DNA of 64,000 nucleotides from Oscillospiraceae bacterium (GCA_017624715.1 JAGAMN010000043.1:43689-107688); one strand, 5' to 3'. Shown: positions 8,089 through 17,838, counted from the first letter of the stretch. Made by a program: numbers and translations. The notes: a model not told the origin generated them from the sequence alone.

Positions 8089-9927
8089 ATGAACAATCAA
8101 AATGTATTGCTTCCCAGACCTGAACATCCCCGCCCGGATTTCATGAGAGATACCTTTTACAACCTGAACGGAACCTGGCAGTTTGCCTTTGACGATGCAG
8201 ATGTAGGCCTGGCAGAGGGCTGGTATCGCACCGGTTATCCGCTGGATAAGAATATTGTGGTGCCTTTCTGCTATCAGTGTGAAGCCAGCGGCATCGGCCC
8301 CAACGATGAGATCCATCCTGTGATCTGGTACCGCCGGGGCTTTACCGTGCCTGCCGATATGCAGGGAAGACGAATTCTGCTGCGGTTCGGCGCCGTAGAT
8401 TTCGAGGCTATGGTCTATGTGAACGGCCAGGCTGTGGGCGGTCATAAGGGCGGCTATACCCCCTTCGCCCTGGATATCACGCCCTTCCTGGTGGACGGTG
8501 AAAATGACCTGTGTGTCCGTGTTGTAGACCGTCCCGATCCTGTGCAGCCCCGTGGCAAGCAGAACTGGAACCGCGGCCTGATGGGCTGCTGGTATACCCC
8601 CACCAGCGGTATCTGGCAGACTGTGTACCTGGAAGCTGTCAGCGACCTGTATGTAGAGTATGTACATATTACCCCCGATATCGACAAGGGCTTTGCTTAC
8701 GCAGAGATCATGCTTAACCGCAAGCCCGATGAGAAGGTGTATGTGTCCCTGGATGTAAGCCTGCGGGGCAATCAGATTCGGGAGGTCATCGCCTCCACCG
8801 TAAACCGCAGCGTTGTGGTCACCATCGACATGAACATCAATGTTACCCATATTCCTGTGGAGCTGTGGAGTATTCGCAACCCCGCCCTTTACGATGTGAA
8901 GGTCAAGGTCATCGGCGACGGTGAGCAGCTGGATATGGTGGATACCTACTTCGGTATGCGTAAGGTCGAGGTCCGTGACGGTGTTATTTATCTGAACAAC
9001 AAGCGCCTGTATCAGCGTCTGATCCTGGACCAGGGCTACTGGCCGGATACGCTGATCACACCTCCCAGCGACGAAGCCATTCAGGAAGACCTGAAGTGGA
9101 CCATCAACTTTGGCTACAACGGTGCCCGTAAGCACCAGAAGGTGGAAGATCCCCGTTACTACTACTGGGCTGATAAAATGGGCGTCCTGGTCTGGGGTGA
9201 GTTGCCCAGCCCCTACGCCTATACCGATGAAACGGTGGAAAACCTCTCCGCTACCATGCTGGAGTTCATCCGCCGGGACTTCAACCACCCCTGTATCATT
9301 ACCTGGGTGCCCCTGAACGAAAGCTGGGGCGTGCCCAATATTCTGAACAATCCCCGTCAGCAGAATACCGCTTCCATGCTGTACTTTATGACCAAGGCAG
9401 CCGACGGCACCAGACTTTGCTCCGGCAACGATGGTTGGGAGCAGATGCATACCGATATCTGTGCCCTGCATGACTACGCAGCCGAGAAGCGGATCCTGGA
9501 CGAGCATTTTGGCGACCGGGAGTATGTGGAGCGCAGCACCTGCGATGCTCTGCGCTGCTATGCCGACGGCCATAAGACCAGCGGACACGAAGCTTTCATG
9601 GTCACCGAATTCGGTGGCATCGCTTTTGAAAACATCGGACCTCAGGGCGAGATGGGCGGTATGAATACTTGGGGCTACCATGGCAAGGTTACCGACGAAG
9701 AGGCCTTCTTCGCCCGGTTCAAGGAAGCTATGGACGCAATGGTGGAGATTCCCTACAACCAGGGCTACTGCTACACCCAGTTGACGGATGTCATGCAGGA
9801 GATCAACGGCTTGTTGACCCCCGACCGCAAGCCGAAAATGGATGTGGAAAAGGTACGACAGCTGAACCGTAACCCCGACTGGCATGGCGACCGGGATATG
9901 AAGGACGCAGTTGCTTCTGCCTGGTGA
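8089..9927 (+). CDS. Glycoside hydrolase family 2 protein
   Basis: 612 residues with the GH2 layout: an N-terminal sugar-binding beta-sandwich (about 30-185, with FEAMVYVNGQAVG), an immunoglobulin-like domain (about 190-285) and a TIM barrel. The barrel shows the acid/base Glu411 in PLNESWG and the nucleophile Glu507 in MVTEFGG. GH2 enzymes are retaining beta-galactosidases, beta-glucuronidases, beta-mannosidases or arabinosidases. No signal peptide is seen, so it acts on imported oligosaccharides. At 612 residues it is close to glucuronidase-like members and shorter than LacZ. It lies 45 bases after yesL and 23 before the GH3 gene. Substrate preference cannot be fixed by inspection. Confidence 0.9.
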   Translation: MNNQNVLLPRPEHPRPDFMRDTFYNLNGTWQFAFDDADVGLAEGWYRTGYPLDKNIVVPFCYQCEASGIGPNDEIHPVIWYRRGFTVPADMQGRRILLRFGAVDFEAMVYVNGQAVGGHKGGYTPFALDITPFLVDGENDLCVRVVDRPDPVQPRGKQNWNRGLMGCWYTPTSGIWQTVYLEAVSDLYVEYVHITPDIDKGFAYAEIMLNRKPDEKVYVSLDVSLRGNQIREVIASTVNRSVVVTIDMNINVTHIPVELWSIRNPALYDVKVKVIGDGEQLDMVDTYFGMRKVEVRDGVIYLNNKRLYQRLILDQGYWPDTLITPPSDEAIQEDLKWTINFGYNGARKHQKVEDPRYYYWADKMGVLVWGELPSPYAYTDETVENLSATMLEFIRRDFNHPCIITWVPLNESWGVPNILNNPRQQNTASMLYFMTKAADGTRLCSGNDGWEQMHTDICALHDYAAEKRILDEHFGDREYVERSTCDALRCYADGHKTSGHEAFMVTEFGGIAFENIGPQGEMGGMNTWGYHGKVTDEEAFFARFKEAMDAMVEIPYNQGYCYTQLTDVMQEINGLLTPDRKPKMDVEKVRQLNRNPDWHGDRDMKDAVASAW

Positions 9928-9950
9928 TTACTGAAACGGAGGAGAATCTG

Positions 9951-12110
9951 ATGAATCGACTAGAAAAACTCCTGTCTCAGATGTCTATTCATGATAAGAT
10001 CGGACAGCTGACACAGTATAACGCAGCCCTATATACCAAAACCACTGCGGAGATCACCGGTCCTAAGGCAAAATTAGGACTGACCGATGAAGATCTGGCA
10101 GCAGCAGGCAGCATCCTGAACTTTGCTTCCGTCCAGGAAATGAAGGACATTCAGGATAAGCATCTGCAGAACGATCCCAATAAGATCCCCATGTCCTTTA
10201 TGATGGATGTGATCCATGGATATCGCACCATTTTCCCCATCCCCTTGGGCCTGGGATGTTCATTTGACCCTGAAATCGCTGAGGAATGTTCCCGGGTAGC
10301 AGCCCGGGAGGCCTCTGCCAGCGGCGTCCAGGTTACATTTACACCTATGGTTGATTATGTCCGGGATGCCCGTTGGGGCCGGGTCATGGAGACCTGCGGC
10401 GAAGAACCTCTGGTCACCGGCGCACTGGCAGCCGCCCAGATCCGTGGCTTCCACGGTGACGGCATGGAAAAGCCCGGCAATCTTGCCACCTGCGTGAAGC
10501 ATTACGCAGGCTACGGCGGCGCAGAAGCCGGCAGAGACTATAACCTGGTGGAAGTTTCTGAAAGGGAACTGCGGGAGTATTACCTGCCTGGCTACAAGGC
10601 ATGTCTGGATGCCGGCGCACCCATGGTTATGCCTTCTTTCAACTCCCTCAATGGCATTCCGTCCATCGCTAATCCCATGCTGATGCAGAAGATCCTGCGG
10701 CAGGAATGGGGCTTCGACGGTGTGGTCATCAGCGACTACAATGCCATCGGCGAACTGCTGCCCCACGGTGTGGCGGCAGATCAGAAGGAAGCTGCCAAGC
10801 TGGCATTTGAGAACACTTGCGATATTGAGATGTGCTCCAGCGGCTACTTCCATCATCTGGAAGCACTGATCAAAGAGGGTATCTTTACTGAGGAACAGCT
10901 GGATGCAGCTGTCATGCGTGTCCTCAAGTTCAAAGATCAGCTGGGTCTGTTTGATGATCCCTACCATGGTGCTGACGCAGAGCTGGCTGAGCGCCTGTTC
11001 CTCTGCGACGAGCACAGAGCCGTGGTCAAAAAGGCGGCTGCGGAGTCGGCGGTCTTGCTGAAAAATGACGGTTTGCTGCCCCTGAGCGAGAAGCTTAACA
11101 AGGTGGCGGTCATCGGTCCCTTTGCGGATAACCACGGCATCAACGGCTTCTGGAGCTGCAACGGCAAGGATGAGGATACCACCACCGTACTGCAGGGCGT
11201 AACCGCACTGCTGGGTGATGATAAGGTGGTCACAGCGGTGGGCTGTGGCAATCTGTGGGACGATAACGATACTGCCGGCTTTGCAGAAGCCGTAGCAGCA
11301 GCAAAGGAAGCCGACGCAGTGATCCTTTGCCTTGGTGAGCCTCAGAATTACAGCGGTGAAGGTAACTGCCGTACTGACCTGCGTCTGCCCGGCATGCAGG
11401 AAGAACTGGCAAAGCAGGTGATTGCTGCCAACCCCAATACTGCGGTCGTGCTGTTCAACGGACGGCCTCTGGATGTGTCCTTGCTGCATAAGATCGCCCC
11501 TGCGATTCTTACCATGTGGTTCCCCGGCACAGAAGGCGGCAACGCTGCTGCAGAGCTGATCTTCGGCAAGCGCAATCCCTGCGGTAAGCTGACCATGAGT
11601 TTCCCCCACAATGTGGGTCAGTGCCCCATTTACTACAACCACCCCAATACCGGCCGCCCCCGCTGGCGCAGCCAGCCGGATCACAGAGGCTACGCATCGG
11701 ACTACATCGACTGCGCAACGCTTCCGCTGTATTCCTTCGGTTATGGCCTGAGTTATTCCAACTTCCAGTATAGTGACTTGATCCTTTCTTCCCGTGAGAT
11801 GACCATGGATAGCAATATCCAGGTCAGCGTCAAGGTTCGCAACGACAGCGACAGAGCAGGCAAGGAGGTCGTGCAGCTGTACATGCGGGATTTGGTTGGC
11901 TCTGTGGTGCGCCCGGTGCAGCAGCTGATCGCCTTTGAGAAGATCAGCCTGGAGCCCGGCGAGGAAAAGACTGTTTCCTTTACGGTCACAGAAGAAATGC
12001 TGCGCTTCTACGATATGGAGGGCCGGCATATTTCCGAAAAGGGCGACTTTACTCTCATGATCGGTCATGCGGATCATTTCGTCCTGACCGAAAAATTCCA
12101 GCTGGTTTAA
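9951..12110 (+). CDS. Glycoside hydrolase family 3 protein (beta-glucosidase/xylosidase-like)
   Basis: 719 residues. The N-terminal TIM barrel shows TCVKHYAGYGG and the nucleophile Asp262 in VVISDYN. An alpha/beta sandwich domain (about 365-585) follows, then a C-terminal fibronectin-III-like domain (GKEVVQLYMRD). GH3 enzymes hydrolyse terminal beta-glucosides or xylosides with retention. There is no signal peptide, so it is probably cytoplasmic. ATG 9951 is chosen because GGAGGAG lies 7-8 bases upstream; an earlier in-frame GTG at 9924 overlaps the GH2 stop and lacks a site. The next gene starts 11 bases downstream, supporting one transcript. Confidence 0.92.
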   Translation: MNRLEKLLSQMSIHDKIGQLTQYNAALYTKTTAEITGPKAKLGLTDEDLAAAGSILNFASVQEMKDIQDKHLQNDPNKIPMSFMMDVIHGYRTIFPIPLGLGCSFDPEIAEECSRVAAREASASGVQVTFTPMVDYVRDARWGRVMETCGEEPLVTGALAAAQIRGFHGDGMEKPGNLATCVKHYAGYGGAEAGRDYNLVEVSERELREYYLPGYKACLDAGAPMVMPSFNSLNGIPSIANPMLMQKILRQEWGFDGVVISDYNAIGELLPHGVAADQKEAAKLAFENTCDIEMCSSGYFHHLEALIKEGIFTEEQLDAAVMRVLKFKDQLGLFDDPYHGADAELAERLFLCDEHRAVVKKAAAESAVLLKNDGLLPLSEKLNKVAVIGPFADNHGINGFWSCNGKDEDTTTVLQGVTALLGDDKVVTAVGCGNLWDDNDTAGFAEAVAAAKEADAVILCLGEPQNYSGEGNCRTDLRLPGMQEELAKQVIAANPNTAVVLFNGRPLDVSLLHKIAPAILTMWFPGTEGGNAAAELIFGKRNPCGKLTMSFPHNVGQCPIYYNHPNTGRPRWRSQPDHRGYASDYIDCATLPLYSFGYGLSYSNFQYSDLILSSREMTMDSNIQVSVKVRNDSDRAGKEVVQLYMRDLVGSVVRPVQQLIAFEKISLEPGEEKTVSFTVTEEMLRFYDMEGRHISEKGDFTLMIGHADHFVLTEKFQLV

Positions 12111-12121
12111 GGAGGCATATT

Positions 12122-13489
12122 ATGGCGAAACCTGTAATTTCTGTTCTGGAAATGGGCGCAACGCCCAATAGCCCTGAGGTGCAGACCGCTGCTTTCCAGG
12201 CGGCCTTGGACAAGGCCTTTTTGCTGGGCGGTGCTACCGTGGAAGTACCTGCCGGCCGCTACTACATCGGCGGTGTCCGCCTACGTTCCAACACCACGCT
12301 GCTACTGCGCTCCGGTGCGGAAGTTTACGGTACCAGAGATCCGGAGGACTACTGCTTTATTCACAAGGATGAGCTGGAGCCTCTGCCTGCAGACCAGCTG
12401 ACCGACAAGCCCTGGGAGCCCTTTGTCAAGGGTGTTCAGCGCTGCTATGACTTCATGGTCAAGGCCGGCGGCCGCTGGAATAACGGCATCATCCGTGCTT
12501 ATGCTGCTGAAAATATTGCCATCATCGGCGAGCCCGGCTCTGTCATCGACGGCCAGGATTGCTACGATGAGATCGGCGAGGAGCGTTACAGAGGTCCTCA
12601 CGGTATCAGCATGCACGATTGCCACGGCGTTACCTTCCGTGGTTACACCATTCGTAACACCGGCGACTGGGCGCACAGCGTCTTCTTCTCCACAGATATT
12701 GTAATGGACGGCGTTACGGTGCTGGCCGGTCACGACGGTATTCACTGCACCTGCTGCACCAATCTGCGGATTATGAACAGCGAATTCTACACCGGTGATG
12801 ATTGCGTGGCCGGCTTCGGCAATGTCAACACCCTGGTTAGCAACTGTATCTGTAACACCGCTTGCTCCGGCTTGCGTTTCGGCGGCACCAATGCGCTAAT
12901 CCGGGATTGCAAGTTCTTTGGCCCTGCCAAGTATTTTTTCCGTGGTAGCCTGAGTCTGGAAGAGAAGAAGAGCGGTGCCCAAGCACATATTCCTAAGCGT
13001 GTGAACATGCTCTCCGTCTTTACTTACTATGCCGACTTCTCCGTGGACATCCCCGAGCAGCCCGGCAACATCATCATTGAAAACTGCACGGTGGACAATG
13101 TAGACCGTTTCCTGCACTACAATTACTCCGGTAATGAGCGCTGGCAGGCCCACAGACCCCTGGAATCCGTGAAGTTCGAGAATATCCAGGCTACCGGCAT
13201 TGGCATGCCCTTGACCGCTTACGGCTCCAAGGATGTGCCCATCACTCTGACCATGCGCAATATCGATGTGTCCTTCCGGGATGAGGTGGAAAATACCGCA
13301 TTCCTGCACACTGCCCATGTGGATCGGATTCTGCTGGAAAATGTCAGCGTCAACAAGCGCACAGACGCACCGCTGATCAAGTGCTGGACAGAAGGCGGCG
13401 ATTTCGTAATGCGCAATGTCCGCTATGATCTGCCTCAAGAGCAGTGGATCTGCCACACCGATGAGCCCTTCGTCTGCAAGGCGATTTAA
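12122..13489 (+). CDS. Right-handed beta-helix glycosidase (GH28-like)
   Basis: 455 residues. The N-terminus VPAGRYYIGGVRLRSNTTL is the typical opening of a pectin-type beta-helix, and the repeating NxxI/V pattern (NLRIMNS, NIIIENC, VKFENI) forms the coils. HDGIHC at 204-208 and GDDC with Asp226-Asp227 match the paired catalytic acids of family 28 polygalacturonases. The usual GHG motif is replaced by SGLRFGG, so activity may differ, for example rhamnogalacturonan or sulphated-glycan cleavage. No signal peptide is present. It is co-directional with the GH2 and GH3 genes, with an ideal AAGGAGG before the ATG. The family is moderately certain, the substrate unknown. Confidence 0.75.
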   Translation: MAKPVISVLEMGATPNSPEVQTAAFQAALDKAFLLGGATVEVPAGRYYIGGVRLRSNTTLLLRSGAEVYGTRDPEDYCFIHKDELEPLPADQLTDKPWEPFVKGVQRCYDFMVKAGGRWNNGIIRAYAAENIAIIGEPGSVIDGQDCYDEIGEERYRGPHGISMHDCHGVTFRGYTIRNTGDWAHSVFFSTDIVMDGVTVLAGHDGIHCTCCTNLRIMNSEFYTGDDCVAGFGNVNTLVSNCICNTACSGLRFGGTNALIRDCKFFGPAKYFFRGSLSLEEKKSGAQAHIPKRVNMLSVFTYYADFSVDIPEQPGNIIIENCTVDNVDRFLHYNYSGNERWQAHRPLESVKFENIQATGIGMPLTAYGSKDVPITLTMRNIDVSFRDEVENTAFLHTAHVDRILLENVSVNKRTDAPLIKCWTEGGDFVMRNVRYDLPQEQWICHTDEPFVCKAI

Positions 13490-13526
13490 TTAACGCATCC
13501 CCAACAACAGAAAGGAAGTATGAATC

Positions 13527-15050
13527 ATGAAAAAACGCGTAATTATGCTGCTGGTTCTGAGCCTGATGATCTCTTTGCTGGCTATGGGCTGTGCAGAAAC
13601 TCCCGCAGGCTCCGGCGATGGCCAGGCGGCCGTCAAGCTGCCCAAGTATGTTTTCCTGTTTATCGGTGACGGCATGAGCTATCCCCAGATCCAGGTCACC
13701 AATTACTACCTGACCATTCAGGCGAATAACAACAAGTATCCTGCTGTTCTGAAGAGCCAGAACAACCTGAGCTTTATGGATTTCCCCGTGACCGGCTCCG
13801 CTCAGACCTATGACAGCACCTCCTTTGCTCCTGACTCTTCCTCTACTGCTACCTCCATTGCCACCGGTAATAAGACTTACAGTGGCCGACTGAATATTGA
13901 TATCGGCGGTTTTACTAAGTTTGAGACTATTGCCGAGAAGCTGAAGGCACAGAAGGACTATAAGATCGGTGTGGTCACCAGTGTGAATATCAACCACGCC
14001 ACCCCCGGTGCATTCTATGCCCACCAGACATCCAGAAACGAGTACTATGCCATCGGTCAGGAACTGATCGCCAGCGGCTTTGATTATTTTGCAGGCGGTG
14101 GCTTCCGCGAAGCTTCCAGTTCCATGAGTAGTAGCAAGGACCTGTATACCCAGGCTGCCGAGGCTGGTTATAAGGTCGTCAGAACCCAGGCTGAAGCTGA
14201 GGCTCTGAAGCCCGGCGATGGCAAGACTATCGTTATTTCTGAGCACCTGGTTGCTAAGGATATGGACTTCGTGGATGCTATGGACTACGAAATCGACCGT
14301 GAGGAAGGTGAGTGGGGTCTGGCGAACTATGTTGCCAAGGGCATCGAGATGCTGGACAATGAAAATGGCTTCTTCATGATGGTCGAAGGCGGCAAGATCG
14401 ACTGGGCTTGCCACGCCAACGATGCAGCCACTGCTGTCAATGAAGTGATCGCTTTGGACAATGCTGTCCGTGAGGCTCTGAAGTTCTATGAGCAGCATCC
14501 CGACGATACTCTGATCATCGTTACCGGTGACCACGAGACCGGCGGCTTCTCCCTGGGTTACGCAGGTACTGACTACGATACCTTCCTGAACAACCTGGCC
14601 AGCCAGAAGGTTTCTTACTCCACCTTCAACTCTGACTATGTTGCCAAGTACAGAGAGAATAATACTGACCTCCAAACTGTTTTGGCTGACATTGAAGAGC
14701 TGTTCGGTCTGAAGGTTCCCAAGAACTTTGCAATGGCTAAGGAGGGCAGCCTGCAGCTGAATGAGTATGAGTACAATCTGCTGGTGGACGCATACAACAA
14801 GACCATGCAATTTGGTGCAGATAGAAATGCAAACGAGGAAGAAGAGCTGAAGTACGATAAGTACGAGCCTCTGACCGTTACCATTACGCATATTCTGGCC
14901 AACAAGTGCGGTCTGAACTTTGGTTCCTATGTCCACACTGGTCTGCCTACTGCCGTGTTCGCCATCGGCGCAGGCTCTGAATTGTTCGACGGTTACTATG
15001 ACAATACCGACATCTTCTTCAAGATGGCCGAGCTGACCAACGTAAAATAA
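13527..15050 (+). CDS. Alkaline phosphatase lipoprotein
   Basis: 507 residues with a lipoprotein signal: a short KKR N-terminus, a hydrophobic core and a cysteine at residue 22 in LAMGC. The mature part has alkaline phosphatase motifs: FIGDGMSYPQ for the first metal aspartate, APDSSSTATS for the nucleophile serine, VNINHATPGAF for histidine ligands, EGGKIDWACHAND for Glu/Asp ligands and TGDHETGG for the last Asp-His pair. It would release phosphate from phosphomonoesters outside the membrane. It follows the GH28-like gene by 37 bases. A perfect 30-base palindrome just after its stop may limit read-through into the YibE/F gene. No Pho-box could be identified. Confidence 0.9.
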   Translation: MKKRVIMLLVLSLMISLLAMGCAETPAGSGDGQAAVKLPKYVFLFIGDGMSYPQIQVTNYYLTIQANNNKYPAVLKSQNNLSFMDFPVTGSAQTYDSTSFAPDSSSTATSIATGNKTYSGRLNIDIGGFTKFETIAEKLKAQKDYKIGVVTSVNINHATPGAFYAHQTSRNEYYAIGQELIASGFDYFAGGGFREASSSMSSSKDLYTQAAEAGYKVVRTQAEAEALKPGDGKTIVISEHLVAKDMDFVDAMDYEIDREEGEWGLANYVAKGIEMLDNENGFFMMVEGGKIDWACHANDAATAVNEVIALDNAVREALKFYEQHPDDTLIIVTGDHETGGFSLGYAGTDYDTFLNNLASQKVSYSTFNSDYVAKYRENNTDLQTVLADIEELFGLKVPKNFAMAKEGSLQLNEYEYNLLVDAYNKTMQFGADRNANEEEELKYDKYEPLTVTITHILANKCGLNFGSYVHTGLPTAVFAIGAGSELFDGYYDNTDIFFKMAELTNVK

Positions 15051-15058
15051 GGAAACAG

Positions 15059-15088
15059 CAGTAGCCACAGAATATTCTGTGGCTACTG
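15059..15088 (+). terminator. Perfect palindrome after phosphatase gene
   Basis: Two 12-base arms (CAGTAGCCACAG and its complement) flank AATATT, so the whole 30 bases are palindromic. It lies nine bases after the alkaline phosphatase stop and four before the next start. It is followed by TGTT rather than a T run, so termination is probably partial; it could also mask the next ribosome binding site. Confidence 0.5.
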
Positions 15089-15092
15089 TGTT

Positions 15093-16292
15093 ATGGGGTC
15101 CAAGATGATACGAAAATTTTTCGATAAAACCACGCTGCAAATGCTCATTATCGGTGTGATACTGATCGCAATATTGCTGCTGATCCCCACAGGCTACGAA
15201 GATGCCATTATCTATCAGGAGGCCCAACGGGCTATAGTAGAGGTCGTTGCGGTGGATAATTCCATGGTCCATACCTCTGGCTTGATCCAATTTGGTGAGC
15301 AAACCTGCACCTTGCGGATCAAGGATGGCATTTTCAAAGGCTGTGAGATTGAAGGCGTGAATTTCCTCAGCGGTTCTATGGCTGAGGATAAGATCTATCA
15401 GGTAGGTGACGAAGCCTTCGTTCGGATCAGCTGTAAGAGCGTTGAGGACGTTCCGGATTTCGAAGGTGCTGTAATCAACGGCTATGCCATCGCATCCTGC
15501 GTCATGACAGACCATTACCGACTGGACAAAGAGGTAATTTTGCTGGCAGCATTCTTCCTGTTGCTGATCATCGTAGCGGGAAAGAACGGCCTGCAGGCGA
15601 TTTTCTCCTTTGTCATCACCATACTGACGGTCTGGAAAATCCTGATCCCGGCATATCTGAAAGGGTACTCTCCGGTTTGGGTGGGTATCGGCATCACAGT
15701 GCTGCTGACGGGCGTGATCATTTTCTTCGTCTATGGCTTCGATAAGCGTACGGTGGTGGCTGCCCTGGGCTCCCTGCTGGGCATCCTGGCAACCTGTATT
15801 TTGGGCATTGTGTTTACCGATCTGTTCAAGATCCACGGCGCGGTAATGCCGGATTCGGAATCCCTGCTGTATAGTGGCTATGAGCACCTGGATCTGACGG
15901 CAATCTTTATGAGCAGCATATTCATTGGAGCTTCCGGTGCTATGATGGATTTGTCTGTGGATATTACCTCTGCAGTCCGGGAAGTTGTAGACAAGAAACC
16001 GGGAATGGATTGGAAAGAAGCCGCTCGTTCCGGTATGAATGTTGGCAGAGCCGCTATGGGCACTATGACCACCACGCTGCTGCTTGCCTATTCCGGCGGC
16101 TATATCACATCCTTGATGGTGTACATGGCTCAGGGAACCCCCATCGACCACATCCTCAATTATAAGTATGTGGCTTCTGAGATCATGGATACCGTGATTG
16201 GCAGCTTTGGCCTGGTAACCGTCGCCCCCTTTACCGCCTTGGTAGCCGGCCTGATGCTGACCAAACGTCCCCCAAAGGTAACACAAGAATAA
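15093..16292 (+). CDS. YibE/F family membrane protein
   Basis: Up to 399 residues. After a short basic start and one membrane segment (about 15-35) comes an extracytoplasmic region of about 110 residues, followed by seven or so hydrophobic segments typical of YibE/F, ending in GLMLTKRPP. The motif GASGAMMDLSVDITSAV is characteristic of the family. Its biochemical role is unknown; it is a polytopic membrane protein. The start is uncertain: ATG 15093 has no site, while ATG 15105 has GGGG 6 bases upstream. The gene is the last of the co-directional cluster and ends at a strong two-way terminator. Confidence 0.8.
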   Translation: MGSKMIRKFFDKTTLQMLIIGVILIAILLLIPTGYEDAIIYQEAQRAIVEVVAVDNSMVHTSGLIQFGEQTCTLRIKDGIFKGCEIEGVNFLSGSMAEDKIYQVGDEAFVRISCKSVEDVPDFEGAVINGYAIASCVMTDHYRLDKEVILLAAFFLLLIIVAGKNGLQAIFSFVITILTVWKILIPAYLKGYSPVWVGIGITVLLTGVIIFFVYGFDKRTVVAALGSLLGILATCILGIVFTDLFKIHGAVMPDSESLLYSGYEHLDLTAIFMSSIFIGASGAMMDLSVDITSAVREVVDKKPGMDWKEAARSGMNVGRAAMGTMTTTLLLAYSGGYITSLMVYMAQGTPIDHILNYKYVASEIMDTVIGSFGLVTVAPFTALVAGLMLTKRPPKVTQE

Positions 16293-16323
16293 AAAACACG
16301 GGTGCATCGCACCCGTGTTTTTG
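16291..16323. terminator. Bidirectional terminator
   Basis: AAAAAACACGGGTGC and its complement flank a short loop, giving A-rich and T-rich flanks on the two strands. It separates the YibE/F gene from the convergent glycerol-1-phosphate dehydrogenase gene and can serve both. Confidence 0.85.
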
Positions 16324-16332
16324 CGTATTACA

Positions 16333-17592
16333 TTACTGATTGCCAAACAGATCGTAGTACAGCCACAGCACGGTGTAGCGGTCCTTCAGCTCCTTGGCAT
16401 AAAGGATGGCATCGGCGATCTTTTCCTTGCTGTACAGCGCGTAGAATTCGGCCATATCCATACCCACGGCGTTCAGCATGGCTTCAATCTCGGAGGCCTT
16501 GGGGACTTCTGCCAAAACCGCGCGGATCTCGGCCTCCTTCGCTTTGTAGACGGAGATCATATCCTTGTTGTATAGACCAACCTTGTCCTGCAGGGCAATA
16601 CAGCCCTCGGCAACAGGACCATAAATACGGCTAACCTCGGCCACATATTCTTCCCGGGTGGGGCGGAACTGAGTGTCGGGCCAGGGCTTGGCCAGAATTT
16701 CGTCTCGAAGGGCGGCGGTGACAACAGTGGAGTAGGCAACATCGATGCCGTGGCAGAAGTAATCCTCGTTCCGCACGATGCCCACGATCTCAAAGTAGTG
16801 AGACAAATGGTGCTCACTGCCGGAGGCAGGCCGGGAAGAACCCACAAATGCCATGGCAATGCCCACGATGACCAGAGCTTCCATCAAAACCCGAACACTT
16901 TCCTCGTCCCGGTTTACCAAGCCTTCCGCCAGAGAAAGGGTCTTCTTCAGCATCTGCTCGATGAGGTCATAATTCTCCTGGCAGAAGCTTTCACCCAGGA
17001 CTATGTGGCTCAACTTCCAGTCATTTAAAGCGGAGAACTTGCCCACAATATCGCCGTAACCGGCCTGGATCATCTCCATGGGTGCATCCTTCAGAATTTC
17101 GGTGTCCGCCAAAATGACGCTGGGCACATGGGCAGGGTAGGTGACCTTCATGCCACCCATGATCATAGCAGCACCGGTGGATGCATAGCCGTCCATAGAG
17201 GGAGCGGTTGCGACGATGAAGTAGGGAACACCGCTGGTCTGGGACACATATTTGCACAGATCCTGAATAACGCCGGAGCCCAGACCAACGATCAGATCAA
17301 TACCGTCCATTTCCTTGTCCACGGCGGCTACCGCATCTTCGTTGGGAATCAGAATAGTCTTGCCGCTAAAGATAACCTTTTTTGCCAATCTTTCGCCCAG
17401 GGCGGCTTCGGTCTTGGCACCGCCGACGCCGTAAGTGTTCTCGTCGGCCACCAGCAGAACGGACTTGTAGCCTTCGGTCAGATGAGTCAGGTGAGAAATT
17501 GCACCCTTTTCAATGGCGACAAACTTGATGTCGCAGGAGTGATGCTTGCCGCAAGAGCAATCTGTGCCCTGCAAAAGCTGCTGTATGTTCAT
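16333..17592 (-). CDS. egsA: sn-Glycerol-1-phosphate dehydrogenase
   Basis: 419 residues of the iron-containing alcohol dehydrogenase superfamily, AraM/EgsA branch. VGLGSGVIQD forms the NAD-binding loop, ATAPSMDGYAS is the substrate loop, and SGSEHHLSHY holds metal-binding histidines. The enzyme reduces dihydroxyacetone phosphate to sn-glycerol-1-phosphate, the stereoisomer used for archaeal lipids; in Bacillus it feeds heptaprenylglyceryl phosphate synthesis. In some bacteria araM is linked to arabinose use, which fits the glycan locus next door. A GGAGGT site lies 7 bases before the ATG. It is convergent to the glycan cluster and probably monocistronic. Confidence 0.85.
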   Translation of the reverse strand: MNIQQLLQGTDCSCGKHHSCDIKFVAIEKGAISHLTHLTEGYKSVLLVADENTYGVGGAKTEAALGERLAKKVIFSGKTILIPNEDAVAAVDKEMDGIDLIVGLGSGVIQDLCKYVSQTSGVPYFIVATAPSMDGYASTGAAMIMGGMKVTYPAHVPSVILADTEILKDAPMEMIQAGYGDIVGKFSALNDWKLSHIVLGESFCQENYDLIEQMLKKTLSLAEGLVNRDEESVRVLMEALVIVGIAMAFVGSSRPASGSEHHLSHYFEIVGIVRNEDYFCHGIDVAYSTVVTAALRDEILAKPWPDTQFRPTREEYVAEVSRIYGPVAEGCIALQDKVGLYNKDMISVYKAKEAEIRAVLAEVPKASEIEAMLNAVGMDMAEFYALYSKEKIADAILYAKELKDRYTVLWLYYDLFGNQ

Positions 17593-17713
17593 GGGAATAC
17601 CTCCAACATGTATGTTTTCTAAAAATTATTATAGTATTTTGTGACAGAATAATCAAGTCAAAAGGTAATCTTTTTTGGACAATATCGGTGCGAGAAATTT
17701 TTCGAAAAAAGGC

Positions 17714-17742
17714 TTGACAATCGAGAATATCTATTATATAAT
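17714..17742 (+). promoter_or_regulatory. Promoter of tRNA-Thr
   Basis: TTGACA at 17714-17719 and TATAAT at 17737-17742 are separated by exactly 17 bases, 20 bases before the tRNA. This is a consensus housekeeping sigma promoter. Confidence 0.85.
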
Positions 17743-17762
17743 GGCAAAGCTGTCTGACAAAT

Positions 17763-17838
<76 letters not shown>

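Noticed and set aside
7864-9885. 673-codon open frame on the minus strand
   Set aside because: Antisense to yesL and the GH2 gene, which have clear families and sites.
10260-12077. 605-codon minus-strand frame
   Set aside because: Antisense shadow of the GH3 gene, which has intact catalytic residues.
13377-16346. 989-codon open frame on the minus strand
   Set aside because: It is a shadow of the alkaline phosphatase and YibE/F genes, has no ribosome binding site, and its composition is unnatural for a protein.
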